Below, in pieces: positions 25,869 to 34,732 of a stretch of DNA of 64,000 bases. Where the stretch lies: positions 1-64,000 of the forward strand of contig DTYK01000230.1 of NCBI GenBank assembly GCA_012961925.1, written 5' to 3'. Made by a program: the position numbers and the translations under genes. Origin of the DNA: Candidatus Latescibacterota bacterium (GTDB taxonomy: Bacteria; Latescibacterota; MVCY01; DTYK01). Below the pieces are notes generated by a model. It had not been told where the DNA came from, did not search any database, and saw only the letters and a list, made by a program, of their open reading frames with translations. Positions within the stretch are counted from its first letter, which is position 1, and every line of letters starts with the position of its first letter.

Positions 25869-26882
25869 TCAGAATTGTTCTACGAACCTCAGGTCATTTT
25901 CGTAGAAGAGCCTGACATCGTCTATCCCGTATTTTATCATCGCTATTCGTTCAATCCCCATACCGAAAGCAAAGCCGGAATATCTCTCGGCATCATATCC
26001 GACCTTTTCGAAGACGTTCGGGTCAACCATTCCTGCGCCGGCGATTTCAAGCCATCCCGTTCCTTCACAGAGCTTGCACCCCTTCCCCTCACAGACCACA
26101 CAGGAGAAGTCGTACTCGACGCTGGGTTCGGTGAATGGGAAAAAATGAGGCCGTAGGCGGACTTTAGCTCCCCTCCCAAGCAATTGGCGGGCAAATGTGG
26201 TCAACACCCCCTTAAGATCGGCCATCGTCACGTCTGTGTCAACATACAATCCTTCCACCTGATGGAAATTGGGCGAATGAGTGGCGTCGGGCGTATCCCT
26301 CCGATAACACCGTCCTGCATGAATGATCCGCACAGGCGGTCTCTGTTTCTCCATCACGCGGATCTGTACAGGAGATGTATGAGTCCTCAGGAGCTGACCA
26401 TTCTCCAAGTAGAAGGTATCCTGGATATCGCGAGAAGGATGGTCGGCCGGAGTATTCAGGGCATCGAAGTTATAATACTCCGTCTCCACCTCCGGGCCAT
26501 CCACCAGAGAGAAACCCATCCCGTGGAATATATATATGATCTCTTCGGTCACCAGAGTGAGTGGGTGCTTTCTCCCCAAAGGTAACTTTCTACCGGGCAA
26601 TGTAACATCGAAGAACGCAGGAGTCCTGCCGGCTTCTCTGGTTTCAAGATCTGAAGAAACCTCTTTAATCTTCTCCAATATCGCTTTCTTCGCTTCCCCT
26701 GCAGCCTTTCCAACGATAGGGCGTTGTTCAGCGGGCATGTCCGCGATCGCCCTGAACATGCGGGTGAGTTGACCCTTTCTACCAAGATACTTGCTCTTCA
26801 ACTCGGCCAGGCGCCGGGAATCAGAGCAGGCCTGGAGTTCCTTTATGGCTGATACTTTGATGCTCTCTATCTCTTCGAGCAT
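25869..26882 (-). CDS. pheS: Phenylalanine-tRNA ligase alpha subunit
   Basis: 337 residues. An N-terminal coiled coil (1-85) is followed by the class II catalytic core: HPLTLVTEEIIYIFHGMGFS, GPEVETEYYNFDALNTPADH, RTHTSPVQIRVM, VEGLYVDTDVT, and motif 3 GFAFGMGIERIAMIKYGIDD. A small Cys cluster (CVVCEGKGCKLCEG) is typical of many bacterial PheS. It follows rplT in the infC-rpmI-rplT-pheST operon order. Confidence 0.97.
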   Translation of the reverse strand: MLEEIESIKVSAIKELQACSDSRRLAELKSKYLGRKGQLTRMFRAIADMPAEQRPIVGKAAGEAKKAILEKIKEVSSDLETREAGRTPAFFDVTLPGRKLPLGRKHPLTLVTEEIIYIFHGMGFSLVDGPEVETEYYNFDALNTPADHPSRDIQDTFYLENGQLLRTHTSPVQIRVMEKQRPPVRIIHAGRCYRRDTPDATHSPNFHQVEGLYVDTDVTMADLKGVLTTFARQLLGRGAKVRLRPHFFPFTEPSVEYDFSCVVCEGKGCKLCEGTGWLEIAGAGMVDPNVFEKVGYDAERYSGFAFGMGIERIAMIKYGIDDVRLFYENDLRFVEQF

Positions 26883-26960
26883 GTCTGAACACCCTCATCC
26901 TATAGCGGATTTCGATAGGCCGGAAGCTAAGAAAGTATAATTTCCCTTTAACCTGTACCG

Positions 26961-27314
26961 CTAAAGACCAGCCTTTGCCTTCTCTGCCAGTGCCGAGAAT
27001 GCCCCCGGATCAGAGATTGCCAGGTCAGCGAGGATCTTACGGTCAACCGTTACCCCAGCCTTTTTCAGGCCGGCCATCAACCTGCTATATGAAATACCAT
27101 AAGACCTGGCGGCTGCATTAATCCTGACTATCCAGAGCCTTCGGAAATCCCGTTTCCTCTGCCTCCGATCTCGGTAAGCGTAGACCATCGCCTTATCAAC
27201 GCTCTCACGGGCCCTCCGGTAAAGCTTGCTCTTTGCCCCGCGGTATCCCCTGGCAGCCTTCAGGACCTTTCTTCTCCTCCTTCTGGATGCTACGCTGTTG
27301 GTTACTCGCGGCAT
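26961..27314 (-). CDS. rplT: 50S ribosomal protein L20
   Basis: 117 residues beginning [20 protein letters not shown], with the long basic N-terminal extension that threads into 23S rRNA and the globular part [22 protein letters not shown] and [16 protein letters not shown]20 normally represses translation of its own operon. It follows rpmI by 35 bases. Confidence 0.97.
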   Translation of the reverse strand: MPRVTNSVASRRRRRKVLKAARGYRGAKSKLYRRARESVDKAMVYAYRDRRQRKRDFRRLWIVRINAAARSYGISYSRLMAGLKKAGVTVDRKILADLAISDPGAFSALAEKAKAGL

Positions 27315-27349
27315 TACAAATCCCCCTAATTCAAGATTTATTAATAGCC

Positions 27350-27544
27350 TTAACTGCTAATCATCCTCTTCACCTTCCGGAGATCTACGGATTCCACAAG
27401 AGCGGACTTCCGTAGCAATCTCTTCCTTTTGGCAGTCTTCTTCGTCAGAAGATGGGACTTGTAGGCTTTGTTTCTTTTAATCCTACCTGTAGCTGTTATT
27501 TTAAACCTTTTCGCTGCACCTCTATGTGTTTTCATCTTCGGCAT
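27350..27544 (-). CDS. rpmI: 50S ribosomal protein L35
   Basis: 64 residues starting [20 protein letters not shown] at the ATG at 27544, the invariant L35 N-terminus, with AAGGGGC upstream. A longer open frame to 27658 overlaps infC and lacks any match. Basic throughout, ending KVKRMISS. Position infC-rpmI-rplT is standard. Confidence 0.96.
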   Translation of the reverse strand: MPKMKTHRGAAKRFKITATGRIKRNKAYKSHLLTKKTAKRKRLLRKSALVESVDLRKVKRMISS

Positions 27545-27557
27545 CGCTTTTTGCCCC

Positions 27558-28067
27558 TTATTGTTTTGGTGAAAGGATAGCCACCAGGCTCCCGCCTTCT
27601 GAGCGGAGGGGACCCTGAAGTGAGGCCACCTCAGACGAGTCCTCAACAACTCGTTCAAGGAGTTTCCTGCCGAATTCCTTATGTATGTTCTCTCTTCCCC
27701 TGAAGATAACGGTCACCTTTACCCTGTCACCCTCAGCGAGGAACTCTTTGAGATGACGAAGTTTAAACTGATAATCGTGTTCGTCTATCTTCGGACGCAT
27801 CCTTATCTCTTTGAGATGGGAGACGTGCTGCTTCTTCTTTGCCTCCTTGGCCTTCTTCTCCTGTTCGTACTTGAACTTCCCGTAGTCCATTATTCGACAG
27901 ACGGGTGGATCTGCATTCGGTGAGATTTCCACCAGATCAAGCCCATGTTCAGCGGCCATTTGTAGGGCAGCCTTTGTATCCATTATACCAATCTGGTCTC
28001 CTTCCGGGCCGATCACCCTCACCTGAGGGCTTCGAATCTGATAGTTGATCCTGGCCTGCCTTTTAAT
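27558..28067 (-). CDS. infC: Translation initiation factor IF-3, starting with AUU
   Basis: The conserved N-terminus [18 protein letters not shown] is present only if translation begins at ATT (28067-28065). That codon is nine bases behind a near-complete Shine-Dalgarno (AAGGAGGTGATTACCT). The first ATG/GTG-type start, GTG 28022, would cut off these conserved residues, and a stop codon lies three codons above the ATT. The 169 residues then match the family, with the N-domain [20 protein letters not shown] and the C-domain [23 protein letters not shown] starts let IF-3 control its own synthesis by rejecting non-canonical start codons. Confidence 0.93.
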   Translation of the reverse strand: MKRQARINYQIRSPQVRVIGPEGDQIGIMDTKAALQMAAEHGLDLVEISPNADPPVCRIMDYGKFKYEQEKKAKEAKKKQHVSHLKEIRMRPKIDEHDYQFKLRHLKEFLAEGDRVKVTVIFRGRENIHKEFGRKLLERVVEDSSEVASLQGPLRSEGGSLVAILSPKQ

Positions 28068-28099
28068 AGGTAATCACCTCCTTCGCCCTATTTGGTCCT

Positions 28100-30022
28100 T
28101 CACATCCTCTTACGGATCTCGTCCAGAATCCTCGTCCGAAACTCCTCTAACTTCACACTTCCAAGGTCGCCCTCACCCCGTTTCCTCAAGGATAAGGTCC
28201 CTTCCTTCACCTCTCTCGAGCCGACTACCAGCATGTACGGGATCTTCTGGATCTCTGCATCTCGAATTTTATGTCCGATCTTTTCGCTCCTCCGGTCAAC
28301 CCACACCCTGATCAAATCGGCTTTGAGCGCTTCGGCGACCCTTTCGGAATACTCCATCTGTACATCGGTAATGGGGATGATGGCAACTTGTATAGGAGCC
28401 AGCCAAACCGGGAAGGCACCACCATAGTGCTCTATCAATCCCCCGATAAAGCGCTCCATCGCACCGAGCACCGTGCGATGGATCATAACTACCGAATGCT
28501 CCCTTCCATCCTGGCCGATGTAGTTTATGTCAAAGCGTTCGGGTAGATTAAAATCCACCTGGATTGTTGGCCCCTGCCACTCCCTCCCAAGGGCATCTTC
28601 GAGTTCAATATCGATCTTTGGTCCATAGAAAACACCTTCACCAGGATCCACCTGGTAGTCCAGCCCCATCTTTTCGAGGGTCATCCTTAGTGTATTAGTC
28701 GCTTTCTCCCAGGCTTCATCCGATCCGATTGACTTCTCAGGCCTTGTACTCAGATATGCCTTATAGCTGTAACCAAACGTGTCCATCATAAACTGGACCA
28801 AATCCAATACACCCACGATCTCATCAGGTAGTTGCTCCTCGGTGCAGAAAATATGGGAATCATCCTGGGTAAACCCACGCACCCGAAGCATCCCATGTAA
28901 CACTCCTGACCTTTCATACCTGTAAACTGTGCCAAGTTCCGCATATCTTATTGGGAGGTCCCGGTAACTTCTCTGCCTGGTCTTGAAGATCAATATATGC
29001 CCGGGACAGTTCATAGGCTTGAGACGGTACGGTATGCCGTCAATATCCATCGGTGAATACATAAGGTCAGAGTAATTCTCTATATGTCCGCTGATCTGAT
29101 ATATCCTCTCGCTGGCAATATGGGGTGTGTACACGAGCTTGTATCCTCTTTTCCAGTGCTCTTCCTTCCAGAACTCCTCGATCACATTTCTGATCACTGC
29201 ACCATTTGGATGCCAGTGGATCAACCCTGCGCCGACGTCCTCATGTACGCTGTAAAGGTCAAGCTCCTGCCCCAGTCTCCGATGATCTCTTCTTTTCGCC
29301 TCTTCCAATTTGGAGAGGTACTCATCGAGTTGCTTTTGTTCAGGAAAAGAAATGCCGTAAATGCGCTGAAGCATTGGGTTTCTCTCGTTCCCCTTCCAGT
29401 ATGCACCGGAGCTACTGAGGAGCTTGAATGCCTTTATGTAACCCGTAGAGGGCAGATGCGGTCCGCGGCACAGGTCAATAAAACCGTCCTGTTGATATAT
29501 GATTGGCTGCTCCTCTGCATCAAGTTCCTCGATAAGTTCGACCTTGTAGTCTTCCCCCTTTGAGGTGAACAACCTTTGCGCCTCCGCCCTTGAGACTTCT
29601 TTTCTCCGAAAGGGGAGATCTGCCTTTACGATCCGGCGCATCCTCTCCTCGATCTTTTCCAGATCTCCTGGCGAAAAGGGGTTTTGGACATCGAAGTCAT
29701 AATAGAAACCGTTCTCAATCGATGGTCCGACCCCTAATTTTGCCTCAGGAAAGAGTTCCTTCACAGCCTGAGCAAGGATATGAGAGGTACTGTGCCAGTA
29801 AACACCCTTACCTTCCGGACTCTCGAAGGAGAGAAGTTTTACAGCACAATCGGAGGTCACCGGGGTAGAGAGGTCAACCAACCTCCCATCCACCCTGGCC
29901 ACTAAAGGGACGTTTGATCCGAGATCTATCTCTGCAACAATATCAAACAGACTTGTCCCAGCCGGGTATCTCCTCTCAACTCCATCAGAAAAGGTAACCG
30001 AAATCAGCTTCTCCTCTGACAT
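28100..30022 (-). CDS. thrS: Threonine-tRNA ligase
   Basis: 640 residues. TGS domain (1-65, VTFSDGVERRYPAGTSLFDI), editing domain with HSTSHILAQAV and CRGPHLPSTG (the zinc/editing HxxxH and C..H elements), and a class II core with YKLVYTPHIA, RPMNCPGH-like KPMNCPGHILIF, RVRGFTQDDSHIFC and HRTVLGAMERFIGGLIEHY. A C-terminal anticodon-binding domain ends the protein. GGGGAG precedes the ATG. It is the first protein gene after tRNA-Val in the long leftward operon. Confidence 0.97.
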   Translation of the reverse strand: MSEEKLISVTFSDGVERRYPAGTSLFDIVAEIDLGSNVPLVARVDGRLVDLSTPVTSDCAVKLLSFESPEGKGVYWHSTSHILAQAVKELFPEAKLGVGPSIENGFYYDFDVQNPFSPGDLEKIEERMRRIVKADLPFRRKEVSRAEAQRLFTSKGEDYKVELIEELDAEEQPIIYQQDGFIDLCRGPHLPSTGYIKAFKLLSSSGAYWKGNERNPMLQRIYGISFPEQKQLDEYLSKLEEAKRRDHRRLGQELDLYSVHEDVGAGLIHWHPNGAVIRNVIEEFWKEEHWKRGYKLVYTPHIASERIYQISGHIENYSDLMYSPMDIDGIPYRLKPMNCPGHILIFKTRQRSYRDLPIRYAELGTVYRYERSGVLHGMLRVRGFTQDDSHIFCTEEQLPDEIVGVLDLVQFMMDTFGYSYKAYLSTRPEKSIGSDEAWEKATNTLRMTLEKMGLDYQVDPGEGVFYGPKIDIELEDALGREWQGPTIQVDFNLPERFDINYIGQDGREHSVVMIHRTVLGAMERFIGGLIEHYGGAFPVWLAPIQVAIIPITDVQMEYSERVAEALKADLIRVWVDRRSEKIGHKIRDAEIQKIPYMLVVGSREVKEGTLSLRKRGEGDLGSVKLEEFRTRILDEIRKRM

Positions 30023-30065
30023 ACACTCCCCAGCCTCTTCTATCGTTAAGTTTATTCTGATTATC

Positions 30066-30142
30066 TGGTGGGCGGTACTGGACTTGAACCAGTGACCTCT
30101 TGCATGTCAAGCAAGCACTCTAACCAACTGAGCTAACCGCCC
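30066..30142 (-). tRNA. tRNA-Val(GAC), CCA encoded
   Basis: Minus strand. Acceptor GGGCGGT pairs with ACCGCCC, the D arm is GCTC/GAGT, the anticodon arm is CTTGC-TTGACAT-GCAAG with anticodon GAC, and the T arm is ACTGG-TTCAAGT-CCAGT. The CCA end is encoded at 30068-30066. It lies 45 bases after its promoter and 43 before thrS, with no terminator between. Confidence 0.97.
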
Positions 30143-30193
30143 TTGAAATCCTGAACGAACACACCCGCAACGGTGAGATATTCGATCATAAAA

Positions 30194-30222
30194 AATTTAC
30201 CACATTAAGGCCCGCTTGTCAA
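30194..30222 (-). promoter_or_regulatory. Strong sigma70 promoter in front of tRNA-Val and thrS
   Basis: On the minus strand TTGACA (30222-30217), 17-base spacer, TAAATT (30199-30194). Transcription would start near 30187, 45 bases before the tRNA. It lies just past the dinG stop at 30231 and is the only clear promoter for the thrS-infC-pheST-rny run. Confidence 0.7.
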
Positions 30223-30230
30223 GGGGCAAA

Positions 30231-33098
30231 TCAGGTTTCCAGATCAAACCACTCCAGAATACCCTTAACCATCTCATCCGCTGATCTAAAGACAGCATGT
30301 TTTCCTGGAAGTGAGTTCATAAAGACTGCCCCGTAATCCCTTGTGAGTACCCGGTTGTCCAGTATGACGACCACGCCCCTGTCGGTCCGATTCCTTATGA
30401 GTCTCCCAAAACCCTGGCGGAGTTTTATCACTGCCTCGGGCAATGAATAATTATAGAATGGGTTCACCCCCTGTTGCTCCAGTCTCTCTATCCGTGCGGC
30501 AACAATGGGTTCGGTGGGAACCGCAAAGGGGAGCTTAACGATCACAAGCACCTCCAGGGCCTCGCCCGGCAGGTCCACACCCTCCCAGAAGCTCTCCGTG
30601 CCAAAAAGGACAGAGCCCGGCTCTTCAATAAACTGGGTCATGATGTTGGAACGGGAACCGTCAAGACCCTGACCAAGAAGGGCAATCCCTTCGGTATCTG
30701 CAAAATCCTTCAGACTACTATAAGATTCGTTTAGCATTGCATAGGACGTGAAGAGGACAAGTGCCCCTTTCCTGATCTTCCCCGTCAGATTCTGGATGAT
30801 CTCATCGATCGAACTCTGGAACAGAGGAGACCCTGGCGGCGGAACCCAGGATGGGATACAGAGCAGACTCTGTTTTTTATAGTCGAAAGGCGACCCCAGA
30901 GCCAGGAGTTTCACCCTGCCATTACACCCGGGATCAATACCGAGTCTGCTGGTAAAATAGCTGAAATCACCGCCGACAGTGATGGTCGCCGAAGTGAAGA
31001 CTATAGTTTTTAATCTGCTATACAGCCGGGACGACAAAAGAGGTGAAACATCGATGGGAGCGGCGCAAAGCCTGGTATCAAAGCTCTCCTCTCTTGCAGG
31101 CAGCTCGACCCAGTAAACATAATCGTCATCTTCGGCAGCAAGGAGAAAGGCAAAGTCATCGCAGATCTCCTGACAATCCATATATCTTCCCTCAAGACTG
31201 GTTGTCAATTCCTCCTGCATCCTGAAAGTACCGTCTGGCAGACCCTTCAGCCACATACAGAACTCATACACCTCTGACCCCAATCGCTCCAGCAGATGAA
31301 GGTAGTTCTCTAATCCACCATGGATAAGCTTAAAGACCCCTTCTTCCTTCTTATACCTTATCTTCTGGGAGCGAGGTGTGCTGTTATCGCCGAAGTAGTC
31401 CCTCACCTCCTTTGTCAGGTTCCGGAAAAGTTCTTGACCCTCCTGCCAGGCCGCCTTTGAGATCTCAATGAGCATCCTTATTCGTGAGAGGGAACTCTCA
31501 AGCATAAGCTGATCGACTTCCGAGTCCGTTAGAAGCTGCCTGATGGTGACCAACATTCCGGTTTCAGCGAGCTCCTTAGAGTAAAGACTGCGGACTAACG
31601 TCCTGATCCTCCATACATCCATCTGGCGTCCCAGGTACTGCGTTGCCACTTTTTCAACGTTATGCGCCTCATCGAGGATGAGATGTTCATAGTCGGCCAG
31701 CACAGCATTTTCGGATGCAAGGTCTGAGAATAGCAGCGAGTGGTTGACCACGACGATATGGGACTTGAGGGCCGCTTTCCTCACCTTTGTGACGAAACAT
31801 CTGTTATGATATTTACACCTCTGTCCAAGACAATAGTTACTTTCGGCGCAGATCTTGCCCCATAAGGTTGCATTTCTGAATCCCCTAAGCCCGTTGTTTT
31901 CGGCTATATCACCCGTGGTGGTCTCCTCCAGCCAGGTTAAGACAGCTACGGCTGCTCTCCTTTCGTCGTCTGAGAACGCGGTTTCAACCTGGCTCAGGGC
32001 CGTGTACCACTTGTTAAGGCAGATGTAGTTCGATCGTCCTTTGAGAAGCGTTGACCCAAAAGGTATAGCCAGAATCCTGGCCAGCTCTGGCAAGTCTTTG
32101 TAGAACAATTGTTCCTGGAGGTTTTTGGTATTGGTCGAGACGACCACCCGGCTTCTATTATTAACCGACCAGTAGATGGCTGGAACAAGGTAGGCGAGCG
32201 ACTTCCCGGTGCCTGTTCCGGCTTCTACCACAAGCCATTGTGAGTTGTTGAACGTCTCGGCAACAACCCGCGCCATGACAAGTTGTTGATCTCTCTTCTC
32301 ATAACCCTTAAGGCATCTGCTGAGGACCCCCTGCTCGGCAAAGATGGAGCAGATCAGGTCCACATCTATCCTCTCAGGTAGCTTCCCTTCAGAGCTCAGG
32401 TCAGAGGATGAAACGGCCAGTCCCTCCACATTAAACAGCTCCCTCAGGTACGAGACGTCGGTCTCTCGGGCCCTGATCTTGGTCCGTGGAACCCTCCTGA
32501 TGAGAGAACCGGTGACCTCACGTAGGATGTACTCCAGACTGGAACCTGTCCCCTGCGCTATCCTGAGCATCTCCTGAACAGTAGCCAGATCCTTATCCAT
32601 GAGGGTATCGATCAACCGCAGGAACGCCAGGGCCAGTCCACGGGCATCGTTCAGAGCCCGATGGCTTTGGTCTTCGCCTATCCTAAGAAATCGGATAAGC
32701 GTTCGAAGTCTATGATTAATCAACCTCGGCAAGACACAGCGGGCTAACTCCAGACAATCCCAGACCGGACGCACATTATGGAAGCCGGGATGTCTCCTGA
32801 GAAAGGCAAGGTCAAAGGGAGCGTTATAGGAGACAAGGGGATATTCGCCTATAAATTCCCTGAAGCTTGATAATGCCTGAGAGAGCTCAGGAGAACCCCT
32901 TACATCATCGTCTGATATCCCTGTCAGTCGGGTGATAGAGGGAGGGATTGAGCCAGAAGGTCTGACCAGATGGTCAAACTCCCCGGCGACCTCTCCTTCC
33001 TCTACCTTGACCGCACCAATCTCGATTATCTCAGCAACCTCCGGGTCTAATCCGGTTGTCTCCAGATCAAATGCTACAAATGTATTCAAAACCGACAT
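30231..33098 (-). CDS. dinG: DinG-type helicase with N-terminal DEDDh exonuclease domain
   Basis: 955 residues. The N-terminal exonuclease domain (1-170) has FVAFDLETTGLDP, VSYNAPFDLAFLRRH and HRALNDARGLA (the DEDDh set). The XPD-like helicase follows, with Walker A EAGTGTGKSLAYLVPAIYW, a cysteine cluster (KICAESNYCLGQRCKYHNRC), the DEAH box LILDEAHNVEK, and motifs V/VI TESFWEGVDLPGEALE and LRQGFGRLIRN. It is the Bacillus-like DinG fusion. The cysteine spacing could hold an Fe-S cluster as in E. coli DinG, though Bacillus forms are reported to lack it. Roles in DNA repair or R-loop removal are inferred. Confidence 0.92.
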   Translation of the reverse strand: MSVLNTFVAFDLETTGLDPEVAEIIEIGAVKVEEGEVAGEFDHLVRPSGSIPPSITRLTGISDDDVRGSPELSQALSSFREFIGEYPLVSYNAPFDLAFLRRHPGFHNVRPVWDCLELARCVLPRLINHRLRTLIRFLRIGEDQSHRALNDARGLALAFLRLIDTLMDKDLATVQEMLRIAQGTGSSLEYILREVTGSLIRRVPRTKIRARETDVSYLRELFNVEGLAVSSSDLSSEGKLPERIDVDLICSIFAEQGVLSRCLKGYEKRDQQLVMARVVAETFNNSQWLVVEAGTGTGKSLAYLVPAIYWSVNNRSRVVVSTNTKNLQEQLFYKDLPELARILAIPFGSTLLKGRSNYICLNKWYTALSQVETAFSDDERRAAVAVLTWLEETTTGDIAENNGLRGFRNATLWGKICAESNYCLGQRCKYHNRCFVTKVRKAALKSHIVVVNHSLLFSDLASENAVLADYEHLILDEAHNVEKVATQYLGRQMDVWRIRTLVRSLYSKELAETGMLVTIRQLLTDSEVDQLMLESSLSRIRMLIEISKAAWQEGQELFRNLTKEVRDYFGDNSTPRSQKIRYKKEEGVFKLIHGGLENYLHLLERLGSEVYEFCMWLKGLPDGTFRMQEELTTSLEGRYMDCQEICDDFAFLLAAEDDDYVYWVELPAREESFDTRLCAAPIDVSPLLSSRLYSRLKTIVFTSATITVGGDFSYFTSRLGIDPGCNGRVKLLALGSPFDYKKQSLLCIPSWVPPPGSPLFQSSIDEIIQNLTGKIRKGALVLFTSYAMLNESYSSLKDFADTEGIALLGQGLDGSRSNIMTQFIEEPGSVLFGTESFWEGVDLPGEALEVLVIVKLPFAVPTEPIVAARIERLEQQGVNPFYNYSLPEAVIKLRQGFGRLIRNRTDRGVVVILDNRVLTRDYGAVFMNSLPGKHAVFRSADEMVKGILEWFDLET

Positions 33099-33121
33099 AT
33101 CATATCACCCGGGTAGTCCTT

Positions 33122-34144
33122 TCAATGGGGCAACAGTCGCTCAAGGGCTTCCAGAACCATTTCAGGAGTGATCTGCTCCATACAGATCCGTCTCTTTAAT
33201 CTGCAGTCTCCCTCCCCATGCAAGCTACAGGGACTACAGGAAAGATTTCTACTGATCACAATGTCTTTCTCGCCCAGGGGCGAAAAACCAAGTTTCGGGT
33301 GGGTCGGACCGAAGATTGAAACCACCGGCACACCTAAGGCAGTTGCAATGTGCATAGGTCCACTGTCGTTGGATAAAAAGAGCCTGCAGAAGCTTATGGC
33401 TGCCATCAGTTCCTGGATATCTAATCTTGCGGTCATATCAATAGGTCGTCTTCTCATCCAGGATAGAATTTCTCTGACAAACGGTACATCATCCTTATCG
33501 CCAAGGATCAGGACCTTTGTCTCCCTCCTCTGGAGGAGGCTGTCGCAAACCGAAGCAAACCCTTCAGCCCTCCACCTTTTAGCCTTCCATCTGGCACCAG
33601 GGCTCACCCCGACCAAGATATCATCACCAGATAGACCGCTCTCTATCAGAAGATCTCTCACCCTGTGTCTGGTCGTTGCATCGACGTAGAGCTTTGGCTT
33701 CCTCGGGCTATCCCTGATACCCAACCCTCTCACGGCATCAAGGTAGAGGTCAACTGTATGCCTGGGTTGAAAGTTGAGCCATTTGAGGTGAACCATTGCC
33801 CATCTAATAAGGTGTCTCTTGTGATAGTGAACCTTTCTGTCAGCAGATACAAGGTTCCTGATAAGAAGGCTTCTGAGGTTGGAATGGATGTCTACGATGG
33901 TATCAAAATTCTTCTTTCTAAGAGACCTCACAAGTTGTAGAAGATGGGGATGACCGGGGTGCAGAGGTATAACATGGGTGATGCGAGGGTCGCAACTATA
34001 CAGGCCGGCGTATTCAGACTTCACCAGGATGGAGAGGAGGGCTTGCGGTAGTCTTCTTTTAATAGCCCCGATAACAACAGATGCCAGAACAACATCTCCA
34101 AGGGAGCTCAGCCTGATCACCAGGATCCTCTCGGGGGTTCTCAA
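33122..34144 (-). CDS. Glycosyltransferase family 9 (heptosyltransferase-like)
   Basis: Starts with TTG at 34144, which overlaps the stop of the upstream gene in a TTGA quartet and has GGGAGGG just before it; the resulting N-terminus MRTPERILVIRLSSLGDVV is the typical GT9 start. The 340 residues carry FDTIVDIHSNLRSLL, VGVSPGARWKAKRWRAEGFA, the donor-binding region FLSNDSGPMHIATALGVPVV and FGPTHPKLGFSP, and a cysteine cluster CSPC-C-C near the end. Such enzymes add heptose to the LPS inner core. With gmhA at 54 kb it supports an LPS-bearing cell. Confidence 0.88.
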   Translation of the reverse strand: MRTPERILVIRLSSLGDVVLASVVIGAIKRRLPQALLSILVKSEYAGLYSCDPRITHVIPLHPGHPHLLQLVRSLRKKNFDTIVDIHSNLRSLLIRNLVSADRKVHYHKRHLIRWAMVHLKWLNFQPRHTVDLYLDAVRGLGIRDSPRKPKLYVDATTRHRVRDLLIESGLSGDDILVGVSPGARWKAKRWRAEGFASVCDSLLQRRETKVLILGDKDDVPFVREILSWMRRRPIDMTARLDIQELMAAISFCRLFLSNDSGPMHIATALGVPVVSIFGPTHPKLGFSPLGEKDIVISRNLSCSPCSLHGEGDCRLKRRICMEQITPEMVLEALERLLPH

Positions 34145-34698
34145 CTTCCCTCCCTCTTCAGCCCTATGGAGTGCAACATCCTGATCAGGTCCTGGCACAT
34201 GCTGATAATCGACCCGCCTAGCCGCTTCGGTTGATATGCGATGTTGAAGAAAGGAGTTCCCTTTGAGCTTCCAAACCCTGCAGTAATGCGAGCACCGCTT
34301 TGCGCACATAGATAGGCCGTTGGAAGAAAGAATTCCCTGTGAAAATCAATCGCTATATCTACCCTCTCAGACTTAATCCTCTCAATGACCCGTCCTTTTG
34401 GCAAAAGGAACAATCCAAGGTCACTTCTGGAGAGCGTGAGGATCTCGGTCCTTGGATAGTATTGGACTACTGCCTCCGGACGGTCGGTATCGACCAGTAT
34501 GACCGCCCCCGAAGGTACGAGGTCTTCAATCAAAGGTTCAAGGATCTCCTCTACAACAAGCTCCGCCGGAAGGCAGGCCAACAGCTTCTTCGCCGATCGA
34601 AGAGTCTTATTAATATCAATCATCCCCATCCCCGGGTATAACTTCAGCTTCGCCCACGCCACCAATGTACCCGCTGAACTTCTTATAACATCAAGCAT
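34141..34698 (-). CDS. GT9-like N-terminal domain protein, half-length
   Basis: 185 residues. The segment VDIAIDFHREFFLPTAYLCA and ARITAGFGSSKGTPFFNIAY resemble the first Rossmann domain of family 9 glycosyltransferases. The N-terminal 20 residues (LVAWAKLKLYP) could be membrane-associating. The C-terminal sugar-nucleotide half, with its SNDSGPMHIA motif, is missing. The gene ends in a TTGA overlap with a complete GT9 gene, so the two may act together, or this may be a remnant of a duplicated GT9. Function not established. Confidence 0.6.
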   Translation of the reverse strand: MLDVIRSSAGTLVAWAKLKLYPGMGMIDINKTLRSAKKLLACLPAELVVEEILEPLIEDLVPSGAVILVDTDRPEAVVQYYPRTEILTLSRSDLGLFLLPKGRVIERIKSERVDIAIDFHREFFLPTAYLCAQSGARITAGFGSSKGTPFFNIAYQPKRLGGSIISMCQDLIRMLHSIGLKREGS

Positions 34699-34732
34699 AC
34701 CTGTCTCAAAAGTTTATTGGCTGCCGATCAGT

